Origin: an uncultured Eubacteriales bacterium
Lineage (GTDB): Bacteria; Bacillota; Clostridia; Oscillospirales; Acutalibacteraceae
DNA length: 40,868 nucleotides
NCBI GenBank assembly: GCA_900316345.1
Contig: ONCR01000005.1
Location: forward strand, 1-40,868
Reading direction: 5' to 3'
Numbering within the stretch: position 1 is the first letter of the stretch; every line of letters begins with the position of its first letter. The notes below the pieces were generated by a model that was not told where the DNA came from, made no database searches, and was given only the letters and a program-made list of their open reading frames with translations. Below, piece by piece: positions 34,041 through 40,868 of the stretch. The translations under genes were made by a program, and so were the position numbers.

Positions 34041-34226
34041 AAAAAAATGCGCAGCCGAAGCTACGCATAAAAAACGCAAGCCCCAACTGTCGCCAAACAA
34101 TTTTACAAGACACTATTCACGAAAAAACAGCACGGTAAATAAGAGCATGCATTTTTATCAAAAGATAAAAAGCCGCCTGCTTTTTCATGAAAATGATAAT
34201 AGTATTTACTTGTAAAATTATTTGGC
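34041..34226 (-). promoter_or_regulatory. Structured attenuator-like leader RNA, copy A
   Basis: The predicted transcript starts at about 34226, with an 18-bp closing helix (34209-34226 with 34092-34109, one G-U). It encloses 99 nt with a hairpin TTTTTATC/GATAAAAA and the conserved segment at 34142-34157. Within this, 34143-34152 can pair with the ribosome binding site region (34025-34034) at nine of ten positions. The downstream block TTTGGCGAC and the terminator (stem 34047-34068, TTCG loop, seven T's) are the same as in copy B. The helix arms differ from copy B but stay complementary. Confidence 0.65.
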
Positions 34227-34232
34227 AATATT

Positions 34233-34261
34233 ATTTTAGCATTAATACTATTTTCAGTCAA
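34233..34261 (-). promoter_or_regulatory. Promoter of leader copy A
   Basis: On the minus strand TTGACT (34256-34261), a 17-nt spacer and TAAAAT (34233-34238). It starts immediately after the terminator of the previous gene. Confidence 0.75.
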
Positions 34262-34270
34262 CATAAAAAA

Positions 34271-34295
34271 ATACGGGCATTAAATATGCCCGTAT
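34271..34295 (-). terminator. Terminator of the B12-binding-like gene
   Basis: A 10-bp stem (ATACGGGCAT / ATGCCCGTAT) with a 5-nt loop is followed by seven T's on the minus strand, 14 nt after the stop at 34309. Confidence 0.9.
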
Positions 34296-34308
34296 CGGTT
34301 AATTAAGT

Positions 34309-36375
34309 CTATTTTGTTTTAACGGCTTTAACCTTGCTCCATGCGGAGAATTCCTTTTTACCGTTGATTACTTTATAAGCGCGGATTCTTACATAGTATT
34401 TTTTGTTTGATTTAAGCTTTTTGATTTTGCGCTTAACCGTCTTTGCCTTTTTAACGTTGACGATCTTTTTCTTTTTAAAGCTCTTCTTTAATGAATACTG
34501 AATCTGATAGCCGTCAACGCCTTTAACCTTGCGCCACTTAACGGTTATTGCCTTCTTGCCCTTCTTAAGCTTCTTAAGCTTAGCCTTGCCGAGCTTTTTA
34601 ACAGTTTTCTGCGCCGTCAGTATAGTTCCGCAAACGCTGCAGTGAGAGCCCGCGGTTTTGCCTTCCTTCTTAAAGGTCGGCGCAACTGCACGGTCCTTAA
34701 TAACGGTGTGGGCTGCAAGGGGAAGGGCTTCGCTCTTTTCGTTGTCGCAGAGAACGCAGGTGAAAATATCCCTGCCCTCTTTTACGCAGGTTGCCTTTTC
34801 TGTTGCGCTGTATTTATAGATATGCTCTTTTTCGTCATAGTTAAATTCTTCTACAGCGCTTGCTAAATAATAAAGCGAAAGAAGCGCGTCTCTTGTAGCA
34901 TAGTTATCAGGCTCTCCGTATACGGTGAAGATTCCCGTTTTATCCTCAAAGTTTTCAACAAGCAGTTTGTAGTAGGAATAAGCGGTATCCATATCGCCTA
35001 CGCTCGCAAAAGCAGCCATTGAAAGCGCCGTTGAATCGGCGTTTGCGTCTTTAGCCATAACGCTGTCGCAATAAGAGCCCGTTTCTTTCAAATACGTTTT
35101 TATAACAGCCTTGGCGTCATTTACATATTCGCTGTATTCATCTGCATAAGGCGCAATGGAAATAAGAAAATGGCATGTGTTATCGCAGCAAAAGAAATGG
35201 TTTATGTGCATTCCGCTGCCGAGGACATAATAATTATCTATCATATCCTGAATAATAGCCTTTGCTTTATCGGGCTTGGCTGTTTCAATAGCGTATTTAT
35301 AGTGATACTGATGCGGTCTTGCTTCCTCAATATCAGCCGCGTCAAGAGCCGCTTCAATATCATAACCGTAAAAATCGGTTGGGTCGTAGCCAAGCTCTTC
35401 AAGCGAAATAATAACCGCCCCGTAAAGGCCTAAGTTTTCTTTGCCTGAATACGAAGAAATAAGCTTTCCGCTGTTTGAATCAAGGTTGCTTTTAACGCTT
35501 TGAGCATAGCTCTCTGCAAAGCCGCTTACATCATAGCCCGAGCGTATTAGGTTTACAAGCTCAAGGCTTGAATCAACGTTGAATTCCTTTGTTTCGGAAT
35601 AAACAAAATCAGCTGCCGCCTCCTGCTGCTCAGAGATATAATCAAGAAGCTTTGAGCCTGCCTCAATTCTGCAGTAAGCAGGGAAAGAGTATGCCGTGCC
35701 CGCGGATTTTGCAACAATATGGTATTCGTCAATTTCGGTAACGTTAACCGTGATTTTTCCGTTTTCATCAGTCGTGCCGTAATCTAATCCGTTAACCGTT
35801 ACCGCAAGCCCCGCCGCGGGAGTGTTACCGCTCCAGCCTGCAACGGTAAAGGTAATGTCAACCTTGTCGCCGATATAAGCATTCTTTTCGGTTTCGTCTG
35901 CAAAAACATAGCTGTCGCTCCAATATGAGCTATCCTGATAAACGCCGAAATAAGCAAAGTCGCCGTCCGCTATTACGTCTGTAAGTCCGCCTGACATAAC
36001 GTTGTTGTTCCAGTAACCTACCGAGCTTGTAGCCTCGCCGAAAAAGGACGTGATTTTTGCCCAGCCCTCGCTTGTGTCAACCGTAAACGGCGCATAATCG
36101 CTAAAATCCTCGCCGAAGACTTCAATGTGAAGCGCAATCGCCGCGTCAAGCATTGTTGGTTCGTCGGAAGAATCGTTAAAGCCTGTCTTTGCAGCATAAG
36201 TATCGGAAAGGTCTGAAGATACCTCTGTTTCAAACGGTTGAATAACAAATTCGCCTACAGCCGCACCGGTGAGTGTAATCTGAGCCGTTTTTGCTTCATC
36301 TGCAAAAGCGGTAAGCGCCGAAAGGCTTGTACAAGCCAAAACCGCGGCAAGGAATAATGATAATAGCTTTTTCAT
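34309..36375 (-). CDS. Exported transcobalamin-like (DUF4430-type) protein under B12 riboswitch control
   Basis: The 688-residue protein has a Sec signal (1-25, ending AFADE). Residues about 30-160 fit the DUF4430/transcobalamin beta-domain pattern: TMLDAAIALH, IADGDFAYFGVYQD. A beta-sandwich (about 168-240, AGLAVTVNGL) follows, then an all-helical region (about 265-515) resembling the alpha-toroid of transcobalamin and intrinsic factor. Two Cys-pair segments (CVKEGRDIFTCVLC, SHCSVCG) and a very Lys-rich C-terminal Fn3-type module (about 600-688) complete it. A cobalamin riboswitch immediately upstream strongly supports a role in corrinoid capture at the cell surface. The domain order is reversed relative to animal transcobalamin. 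Domain names are inferred from sequence pattern. Confidence 0.82.
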   Translation of the reverse strand: MKKLLSLFLAAVLACTSLSALTAFADEAKTAQITLTGAAVGEFVIQPFETEVSSDLSDTYAAKTGFNDSSDEPTMLDAAIALHIEVFGEDFSDYAPFTVDTSEGWAKITSFFGEATSSVGYWNNNVMSGGLTDVIADGDFAYFGVYQDSSYWSDSYVFADETEKNAYIGDKVDITFTVAGWSGNTPAAGLAVTVNGLDYGTTDENGKITVNVTEIDEYHIVAKSAGTAYSFPAYCRIEAGSKLLDYISEQQEAAADFVYSETKEFNVDSSLELVNLIRSGYDVSGFAESYAQSVKSNLDSNSGKLISSYSGKENLGLYGAVIISLEELGYDPTDFYGYDIEAALDAADIEEARPHQYHYKYAIETAKPDKAKAIIQDMIDNYYVLGSGMHINHFFCCDNTCHFLISIAPYADEYSEYVNDAKAVIKTYLKETGSYCDSVMAKDANADSTALSMAAFASVGDMDTAYSYYKLLVENFEDKTGIFTVYGEPDNYATRDALLSLYYLASAVEEFNYDEKEHIYKYSATEKATCVKEGRDIFTCVLCDNEKSEALPLAAHTVIKDRAVAPTFKKEGKTAGSHCSVCGTILTAQKTVKKLGKAKLKKLKKGKKAITVKWRKVKGVDGYQIQYSLKKSFKKKKIVNVKKAKTVKRKIKKLKSNKKYYVRIRAYKVINGKKEFSAWSKVKAVKTK

Positions 36376-36399
36376 ATTTTTACCTCCTTAATAAAAAAG

Positions 36400-36415
36400 C
36401 TCTGCCGAGGCAGAG
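36400..36415 (-). terminator. Riboswitch terminator
   Basis: The minus strand reads CTCTGCC-TC-GGCAGAG followed by CTTTTTT, 9 nt before the AAGGAGG site of the B12-binding-like gene. This is the expected expression platform of the upstream riboswitch. Confidence 0.8.
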
Positions 36416-36479
36416 TGGGGGATTTTTTGCGCACCAAAATAAAACGCAAGTTCAAATCCTTCCTCTTGCCCAAGGGTTA

Positions 36480-36632
36480 AACTTCTGATTTAAAGCTCGT
36501 CTCCCGGCTTATGGTATAGCGTTGCGCGGCTGACTGCCTTCTCGGTTTCCCAATGGCTGCTGCAGCCTTCTTCCAAATACGGTAATGGCGGTTGCTGAGG
36601 ATTCCGACCTCATTCCGTTAGCTTTAAACCTG
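36480..36632 (-). promoter_or_regulatory. Cobalamin riboswitch
   Basis: The minus strand carries the conserved elements in order. GGAATGAGGTCGGAATCCTC followed by AGCAACCGCC (36587-36616) comes first. AGCCATTGGGAAACCGAGAAGG (about 36535-36558) is next, and then the B12 box AAGCCGGGAGACGAGC (36495-36510). Most of the B12 box consensus positions match. A terminator and a gene for a transcobalamin-like protein follow. B12 should switch transcription off. Confidence 0.88.
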
Positions 36633-36640
36633 CAAAGGGT

Positions 36641-36669
36641 ATTATATCATATTATATCCGTATTTACAA
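36641..36669 (-). promoter_or_regulatory. Promoter of the riboswitch transcript
   Basis: On the minus strand TTGTAA (36664-36669), a 17-nt spacer and a perfect TATAAT (36641-36646), just upstream of the riboswitch. Confidence 0.75.
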
Positions 36670-36743
36670 GTAATAATTAATTGTTGCAAGAAAAGGCAAG
36701 ATGTGGTAATATTTTATTGATATTTAATAAAGGAGATGTGTTT

Positions 36744-38006
36744 ATGGATTTACAAAAAATCATAGACAAAAAGGACTGGGCGGCAAAGTATACTATTGAT
36801 GAAATTACCCATATCATCAAAACCTTTGAAAAAAGAGACCCCGGTTCAAAAGGCGAAAAGCAGTGCGCCGAGTATATGGCAAAGGTAATGGAAGAGGAAT
36901 GCGGCTGCGACCCGAAGCTTACCAAAATTGAAAGCTTTAAGGAAAACCCCGGCTCCTTCTTCGGATGGATTTATTTTACAATTACTTTTGTTTTAATCTC
37001 AATTGCAATGTATTTTATTACGCCGCTTGTAGGTGTTATTTTAATTCCCATAGGTCTTATTATTGTTCTTATGGAATTCGGCGTTTACAAAAAGTGCGTT
37101 GACTGGGCTTTCCCTGAAAAAACGGGCCATAACGTAACCTGCGTTAAGCCGCCTAAGGGAGAGGTTAAAAGACGTATGGTTTTCAACGGCCATACCGACG
37201 CCGCATGGGAATGGCCGGTTAACTACGCTCTCGGCGGAGTAGGCTTTGAAGGCCATGCAATCATCTGTGCTGTTGGCGCAGTTTTCTACATCGTTGTTTC
37301 TGCTCTTTACCTCGCAAAGTTCGGCATTAAGGGTATCGCATTAACCGATTTAACCTATGCAGCTTCGCCCTGGTTTGTAAAGGCGGCTTTTTGGGGACTT
37401 CTTTTCGTTCCGTTTGAATTCGGCCTTTACTTTATGTGGAACGAGCACAGAATCGTTGACGGCGCTAACGATAACCTTACGGGCTGTTATATCGGTATCG
37501 CCCTTCTTAAGGCGCTTCAGGACGAGGGAATTGAGCTTGAAAACACAGAGCTTGCCGTTGTTAACTGCGGCTCTGAGGAAGCGGGCCTTCGCGGCTCAAA
37601 GGCTTGGAGCGAGGCTCATAAGGGCGAATGGCAGGACGTTCCGACGTTCTTCATTTCTTACGATACTATTTTTGACCCGAAGTATTTAATGGTTAACTAC
37701 CGCGACCTTAACGGAACCGTTAAATCGGATAAGGACGTTTCCGACCTCTTCCTTGAAGCGGCAAAAGCTATTGACGTTCCGATTAAGAAGGGCTGGGTTC
37801 CTCCGCTCGGCGGTGCAACGGATAACGCTGCGTTTAACCAGGCAGGCTTCCGCTCAACAGGTATTACAGGCCTTAACCATAAGCTTGAAAACTACTATCA
37901 TACCCGCCGCGATACATACGATAATATGAATCCCGAGGGTATTGCAAATTGCTTTGCCGCTACGGCAAAGGCGCTTGAAATGTTTGATAACGGAGCAAAG
38001 CAGTAA
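36744..38006 (+). CDS. Membrane-associated M28-family zinc peptidase
   Basis: The 420-residue protein has the zinc-peptidase ligand set H150 and D152 (NGHTD), D243 (GANDN), E278/E279 (GSEEAGLRG), D307 (SYDT) and H386 (YYHTRRDT). It has hydrophobic helices at about 72-110 and, unusually, more between the first and second ligand motifs (about 170-230), so the catalytic domain is interrupted by membrane segments. It probably trims peptides at the inner membrane face or in a membrane-linked compartment. The start at 36744 has AGGAG 8 nt upstream; the longer in-frame start lacks a site. A DUF4250 gene overlaps its stop by 1 nt. Confidence 0.88.
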   Translation: MDLQKIIDKKDWAAKYTIDEITHIIKTFEKRDPGSKGEKQCAEYMAKVMEEECGCDPKLTKIESFKENPGSFFGWIYFTITFVLISIAMYFITPLVGVILIPIGLIIVLMEFGVYKKCVDWAFPEKTGHNVTCVKPPKGEVKRRMVFNGHTDAAWEWPVNYALGGVGFEGHAIICAVGAVFYIVVSALYLAKFGIKGIALTDLTYAASPWFVKAAFWGLLFVPFEFGLYFMWNEHRIVDGANDNLTGCYIGIALLKALQDEGIELENTELAVVNCGSEEAGLRGSKAWSEAHKGEWQDVPTFFISYDTIFDPKYLMVNYRDLNGTVKSDKDVSDLFLEAAKAIDVPIKKGWVPPLGGATDNAAFNQAGFRSTGITGLNHKLENYYHTRRDTYDNMNPEGIANCFAATAKALEMFDNGAKQ

Positions 38007-38182
38007 TGGCTTTACCTAAAGACCCGTTCATCCTTTTAAGCGTAATCAATACAAAGCTGCGCGATTTTTACCCGAGCCTTGACGCTCTTTGCGAGGGCGA
38101 GGGCGAAAATAAGGAAGCGCTTGAACAAACGCTGAACGCGGCAGGCTTTGAATACGTTGAAGGATTAAATCAGTTTAAATAA
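38006..38182 (+). CDS. DUF4250 domain-containing small protein
   Basis: A 58-residue soluble protein begins MALPKDPFILLSVINTKLRD and ends GLNQFK. This matches the DUF4250 pattern (LP-DP-ILLS-vNTKLRD-Y-SLD-LC ... G-eY----NQF), a small family common in clostridia. The ATG overlaps the stop of the M28 peptidase gene (TAATG), so translation should be coupled. Function unknown. A strong terminator follows. Confidence 0.88.
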   Translation: MALPKDPFILLSVINTKLRDFYPSLDALCEGEGENKEALEQTLNAAGFEYVEGLNQFK

Positions 38183-38188
38183 AAACAG

Positions 38189-38218
38189 GGCGACCTTCGT
38201 TTCATAACGAAGGTCGCC
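38189..38218. terminator. Bidirectional terminator
   Basis: A 13-bp stem (GGCGACCTTCGTT / AACGAAGGTCGCC) with a 4-nt loop and T-rich flanks on both strands lies between the convergent DUF4250 and acyltransferase genes. Confidence 0.9.
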
Positions 38219-38250
38219 TTATTTTCTTGCGAATATTTATTTGCCTTCGT

Positions 38251-39252
38251 TCAGTCGCGCCTTTTTGAATACTTCATTATCTGCGACGTGGGAAAGGCGA
38301 AGGGCTTAAGCGAAAGAACAAGAACTATTATCATTCCTAATGAAAGGTAAATTAACTGGCCGGTGAAGGTGTTTGTCATCTTAGCGGCAATTCCGCTGTA
38401 AACAAGCGCAAATATAATCGGCGTATGCCAAAAATAAACCTGAAGCGTACGCGACCCGAAGGTTGAAACAGCGGGAAGCTTTTTATCGGGAATAAGGCAA
38501 ATGAGCGCAAAACCGAGCGCCGCCGAGAATAAATACCATAATATGCGCAGGGGAACGCCGTAAGGGATAAGAATGTCGGGAAGAAGGCGGTACGCGGCTT
38601 TTCCCGCGCAGTAGAATACGGAGGTCAGCTTGCCGATATTATCTCTTGTAATAATCATAAATACCGCCCAGCCGATAAGAACAAGCGCGCCTGCAGGCTT
38701 AAGCCATTTTTTCTTTGTTAATTCAACGAGCTTATCGCGGTTAATTATTGTTCCCAATATGAAAAACGGGAAGAATACTATTACCCTTGTAAGCGCAAGG
38801 AAGTGATTTATCTCGTTTGTATATCCTATCAAAAATGAAACTAAAAACGAAAAGGAAAGAAGCAGTTTAGGGTTGATTTCCCTTAAAAGGTACATCCCGA
38901 TATAGAAGAAAGCCATCGCGTAAAGGTACCATTCAATGCCGCGGACGTTTAGAATATCAGGCGCGGCCTTCCTTTTGAAAACAATTTTGATTAACGTGTT
39001 TACAGCCGTCATTCCCAAAGCGCAGAAAAGAAAGCTGAAAACCTTTTGAGCAACGTTTTTGTTTTTATAAAATAAGCCTGAAACGAAAATAAACAGCGGC
39101 ATATGAAAGGCGTATATATACTGACGCGTTAAGGTGTAGGTCGTTACCTTATCCCACCCGGGATAATAATCCGCCATATGGCCTATTACAACAAGAGCTA
39201 TAAGGACGAATTTTAAATTGTCATACTTAAAAATTCTTGACGGCTTTTCCAT
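38251..39252 (-). CDS. Acyltransferase family 3 membrane protein
   Basis: The 333-residue protein has about ten membrane helices and the family motifs near the N-terminus: KYDNLKFVLIALVVIGHM with the conserved His, and YAFHMPLFIFVSGLF. Members transfer acyl (often acetyl) groups across the membrane to surface polysaccharides or peptidoglycan. The gene follows rlmH by 8 nt and has an AGGAGAG site, so it is probably the last gene of the walJ-rlmH operon. The acceptor is unknown. Confidence 0.92.
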   Translation of the reverse strand: MEKPSRIFKYDNLKFVLIALVVIGHMADYYPGWDKVTTYTLTRQYIYAFHMPLFIFVSGLFYKNKNVAQKVFSFLFCALGMTAVNTLIKIVFKRKAAPDILNVRGIEWYLYAMAFFYIGMYLLREINPKLLLSFSFLVSFLIGYTNEINHFLALTRVIVFFPFFILGTIINRDKLVELTKKKWLKPAGALVLIGWAVFMIITRDNIGKLTSVFYCAGKAAYRLLPDILIPYGVPLRILWYLFSAALGFALICLIPDKKLPAVSTFGSRTLQVYFWHTPIIFALVYSGIAAKMTNTFTGQLIYLSLGMIIVLVLSLKPFAFPTSQIMKYSKRRD

Positions 39253-39260
39253 AATCTCTC

Positions 39261-39743
39261 CTATTTATGATATTTTGTATTGTTTGAAATTGAAAGCGCG
39301 CGGTAAATCTGTTCAAGAAGAACAACGCGCATAAGCTGATGGGGAAGGGTTATTTTTCCGAAGGAAAGCTTTAAATTACCGAGTGCCTTAACGCTGTTTG
39401 CAATTCCGAAGGAGCCGCCGATGATAAAGGTTATCTCGCCGTATCCCGAAACCGCAACGCCCTCAAGCTTTTTTGAAATTTCCTCGCTTGAAAGCTCCGT
39501 TCCCTCAATGCACATCGGAATGATATACGACCCCTTAGGGATTTTAGCCTTAATCGCTTCGCCCTCTTTGTTTTTTACAAGTTCAATTTCCGAAGCCGAG
39601 GGGCTTTCGCCGCAGCGGTATTCCTCAATTTCAACAATATTAACCTTGGCAAAGGCGCCAAGGCGTTTTTTATATTCGTCGCACGCCTCGCGAAGGTATT
39701 TTTCCTTAAGGCGACCTACTGCAATTATATTTATTTTAATCAT
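39261..39743 (-). CDS. rlmH: 23S rRNA (pseudouridine1915-N3)-methyltransferase
   Basis: The 160-residue SPOUT-type enzyme has the RlmH signature: FIIGGSFG (106-113), the ITLPHQLMRVVLLEQIYRA segment (about 131-149) and the invariant C-terminus YHK. It methylates pseudouridine 1915 in helix 69 of 23S rRNA. Length is exactly typical. The start overlaps the walJ stop by 4 nt (ATGA), the usual walJ-rlmH arrangement in Firmicutes. Confidence 0.97.
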   Translation of the reverse strand: MIKINIIAVGRLKEKYLREACDEYKKRLGAFAKVNIVEIEEYRCGESPSASEIELVKNKEGEAIKAKIPKGSYIIPMCIEGTELSSEEISKKLEGVAVSGYGEITFIIGGSFGIANSVKALGNLKLSFGKITLPHQLMRVVLLEQIYRALSISNNTKYHK

Positions 39744-40528
39744 AATATTATCGGGTTTCTTTCATTTATCGGGGCGGAAACCGCAAGGCGGTAATCCTTA
39801 TCAAGTTCAAAGCCCGCTCCTGTCAGGGCTGAAACCGTTGTCTGCTTTGCTATTTCGGGATAGTTGTTTTCCCTGCTTAAATGCGAAAGAACAAGCCTTG
39901 TTGTTCCGCTTTTTATAAGCTGCTTTGCAAATTCGGCGCAATCCTCGTTTGAAAGGTGGCCTACCCTTGAAAGAATTCTCTGTTTAAGTATGTATGGGTA
40001 CGGGCCGTTTTGAAGCATCATAATTTCGTGGTTGCTTTCAAGAAAAACAAGGTCGCTGCCCCGGATTGCGCTTTTCGCCTCGGGCGTAACGTAGCCTGTG
40101 TCCGTACAAACCGAAACCGCGCGTCCTCCGGGAAGATTGAAACGGTAGCCGTAGCATTCAACGCTGTCGTGGCTGTTTTTAAAGGGAATAATTTCAATTC
40201 CGCCGAGCTCCGCGCCCTTTTCAATCGGGTTGGTCGGAATTTTCTCATTAAGGCGGTCGTCCTTCCAAAGCTTTTCGGTTATCATATCGCTTGCAAAAAC
40301 GGGAATTTTGTAGCGCGAAGCAAGAACCCTAAGTCCCTTAACGTGGTCGTAATGCTCGTGCGTAACAAAAATAGCCGAAAGCTCAGAAGCGTCTTCGCCT
40401 ATAGAATAAAGCTGCTCCTCAATTCGCTTTGCGGTAACGCCCGCGTCAACAAGAATTTTTGTTTCCCTGTCTGAGATGAATATTGAATTTCCGCTGCTGC
40501 CCGAAAAAAGCTGACAAACCTTAGCCAT
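39740..40528 (-). CDS. walJ: MBL-fold metallohydrolase WalJ (YycJ)
   Basis: The 262-residue protein has the metallo-beta-lactamase motif H57-E-H59-Y-D61-H62, the N-terminal FSGSSGNSIFI signature of the YycJ group, TDTGY and LSHLSRENN. It is a cytosolic nuclease-type enzyme linked genetically to the WalRK wall-control system and to replication-division coordination in Firmicutes. Here walRK itself is not in the window. It overlaps rlmH by 4 nt and has a GAGGT site. Confidence 0.92.
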   Translation of the reverse strand: MAKVCQLFSGSSGNSIFISDRETKILVDAGVTAKRIEEQLYSIGEDASELSAIFVTHEHYDHVKGLRVLASRYKIPVFASDMITEKLWKDDRLNEKIPTNPIEKGAELGGIEIIPFKNSHDSVECYGYRFNLPGGRAVSVCTDTGYVTPEAKSAIRGSDLVFLESNHEIMMLQNGPYPYILKQRILSRVGHLSNEDCAEFAKQLIKSGTTRLVLSHLSRENNYPEIAKQTTVSALTGAGFELDKDYRLAVSAPINERNPIIL

Positions 40529-40545
40529 AATTACCTCAAATATAA

Positions 40546-40564
40546 AGGGGCGAAGCTCGCCCCT
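40546..40564. terminator. Hairpin between murA and walJ
   Basis: An 8-bp stem (AGGGGCGA / TCGCCCCT) with a 3-nt loop lies 10 nt after the murA stop. The downstream T-run on the minus strand is short, so partial read-through into walJ is likely. Confidence 0.6.
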
Positions 40565-40574
40565 CTGTTTTTTC

Positions 40575-40868
40575 TTATCCTACGGAAGAAACGCTTTGCG
40601 CCTCCTTAACCTCAACGCGCTTTATGTTTGCGCCGAGGGCGGAGAACTTTTCAACAACGTCCTCGTAGCCTCTGTCAATATACTGGATGTTTTCAACGGT
40701 TGTTACCCCGTCGCAGACCATACCGGCAATGATAAGCGCCGCGCCTGCGCGAAGGTCGGTAGCTTTAACCTCGCATCCTGCAAGGCTTTTAACGCCTTCA
40801 ATAACGGCAACCTTGCCGTCAACCTGAATGTTTGCGCCCATTCTTAAAAGCTGGCCAACGTATTGAAA
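40575..40868 (-). CDS. murA: UDP-N-acetylglucosamine 1-carboxyvinyltransferase, C-terminal part
   Basis: The last 97 codons are visible; the reading frame is open to the window edge (FQYVGQLLRMGANI...). The segment contains the MurA C-terminal landmarks MGANI, AVIEGV, DLRAGAALIIAG and the YIDRGYE-type end. The enzyme adds enolpyruvate to UDP-GlcNAc in the first committed step of peptidoglycan synthesis in the cytosol. The catalytic Cys lies in the missing N-terminal part. Confidence 0.95.
   Translation of the reverse strand, partial: FQYVGQLLRMGANIQVDGKVAVIEGVKSLAGCEVKATDLRAGAALIIAGMVCDGVTTVENIQYIDRGYEDVVEKFSALGANIKRVEVKEAQSVSSVG

Noticed and set aside
34041..34226. Leader RNA as a known c-di-GMP, fluoride, ZTP or T-box element
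   Set aside because: None of the conserved core sequences of those classes is present in either copy.

Overview
The window looks like a chromosomal segment of a Gram-positive gut clostridium, probably Ruminococcaceae/Oscillospiraceae. The evidence is the gene content (YhaM, PrmA, RlmH, WalJ, MurA, a DUF4250 protein), AGGAGG-type ribosome binding sites, many Sec-exported or lipobox proteins without an outer membrane, and intergenic repeats of the GGAATTCGG and TGTAGGGC...GCCCTACA types. Genus is inference. Nearly all genes are on the minus strand; only 11347-11796 and 36744-38182 are on the plus strand.

Region 1 (1-10738) is a cell-surface and sensing cluster. A two-gene operon encodes a membrane-anchored parallel beta-helix protein (8272-10656) and a giant exported protein of about 1,630 residues (3387-8291) with repeated beta-prism-like units and a long hydrophobic core. 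Downstream, in the same direction, come two tiny ATGA-coupled membrane proteins, a LytS-type histidine kinase, a response regulator with an SARP-like output domain, a membrane-anchored protein and a truncated lipoprotein gene. A perfect WalR-type box lies in front of the beta-helix gene.

Region 2 (10743-14520) holds tRNA-Pro(CGG), a palindromic element carrying a copy of the tRNA 3' end, a small helical plus-strand gene, an RCC1-like membrane protein with an N-terminal zinc ribbon, and two clusters of short interspersed repeats.

Region 3 (14528-22838) carries a CHAP-domain cell-wall hydrolase in an operon with a CapD/PglF-type nucleotide-sugar dehydratase (with a second WalR-type box), a cytosolic GH5-GH130 pair, an ABC exporter, and a broken alpha/beta-hydrolase gene.

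Region 4 (23078-29083) has three exported proteins (a protein with a degenerate transglutaminase-like tail, an Fn3-type protein and a lipoprotein). The two transcription units share a 38-bp promoter-like motif. The yhaM-prmA operon follows.

Region 5 (29085-36669) is the most interesting part. Three tandem genes encode exported proteins: a beta-helix protein, an SGNH hydrolase and a transcobalamin-like protein. The last is preceded by a cobalamin riboswitch with its terminator. The other two are preceded by near-identical promoters and attenuator-like leader RNAs. The leaders' cores have diverged in sequence but keep matching helices, and both keep a segment complementary to the ribosome binding site. 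I do not recognise this RNA as a known riboswitch.

Region 6 (36744-40868) holds a membrane M28 peptidase with a DUF4250 protein, and on the minus strand an acyltransferase, rlmH, walJ and the 3' end of murA.

Taken together the window is dominated by cell-envelope functions. Wall remodelling and surface proteins appear to be controlled by a WalR-like regulator, a B12 riboswitch and an unassigned structured leader.
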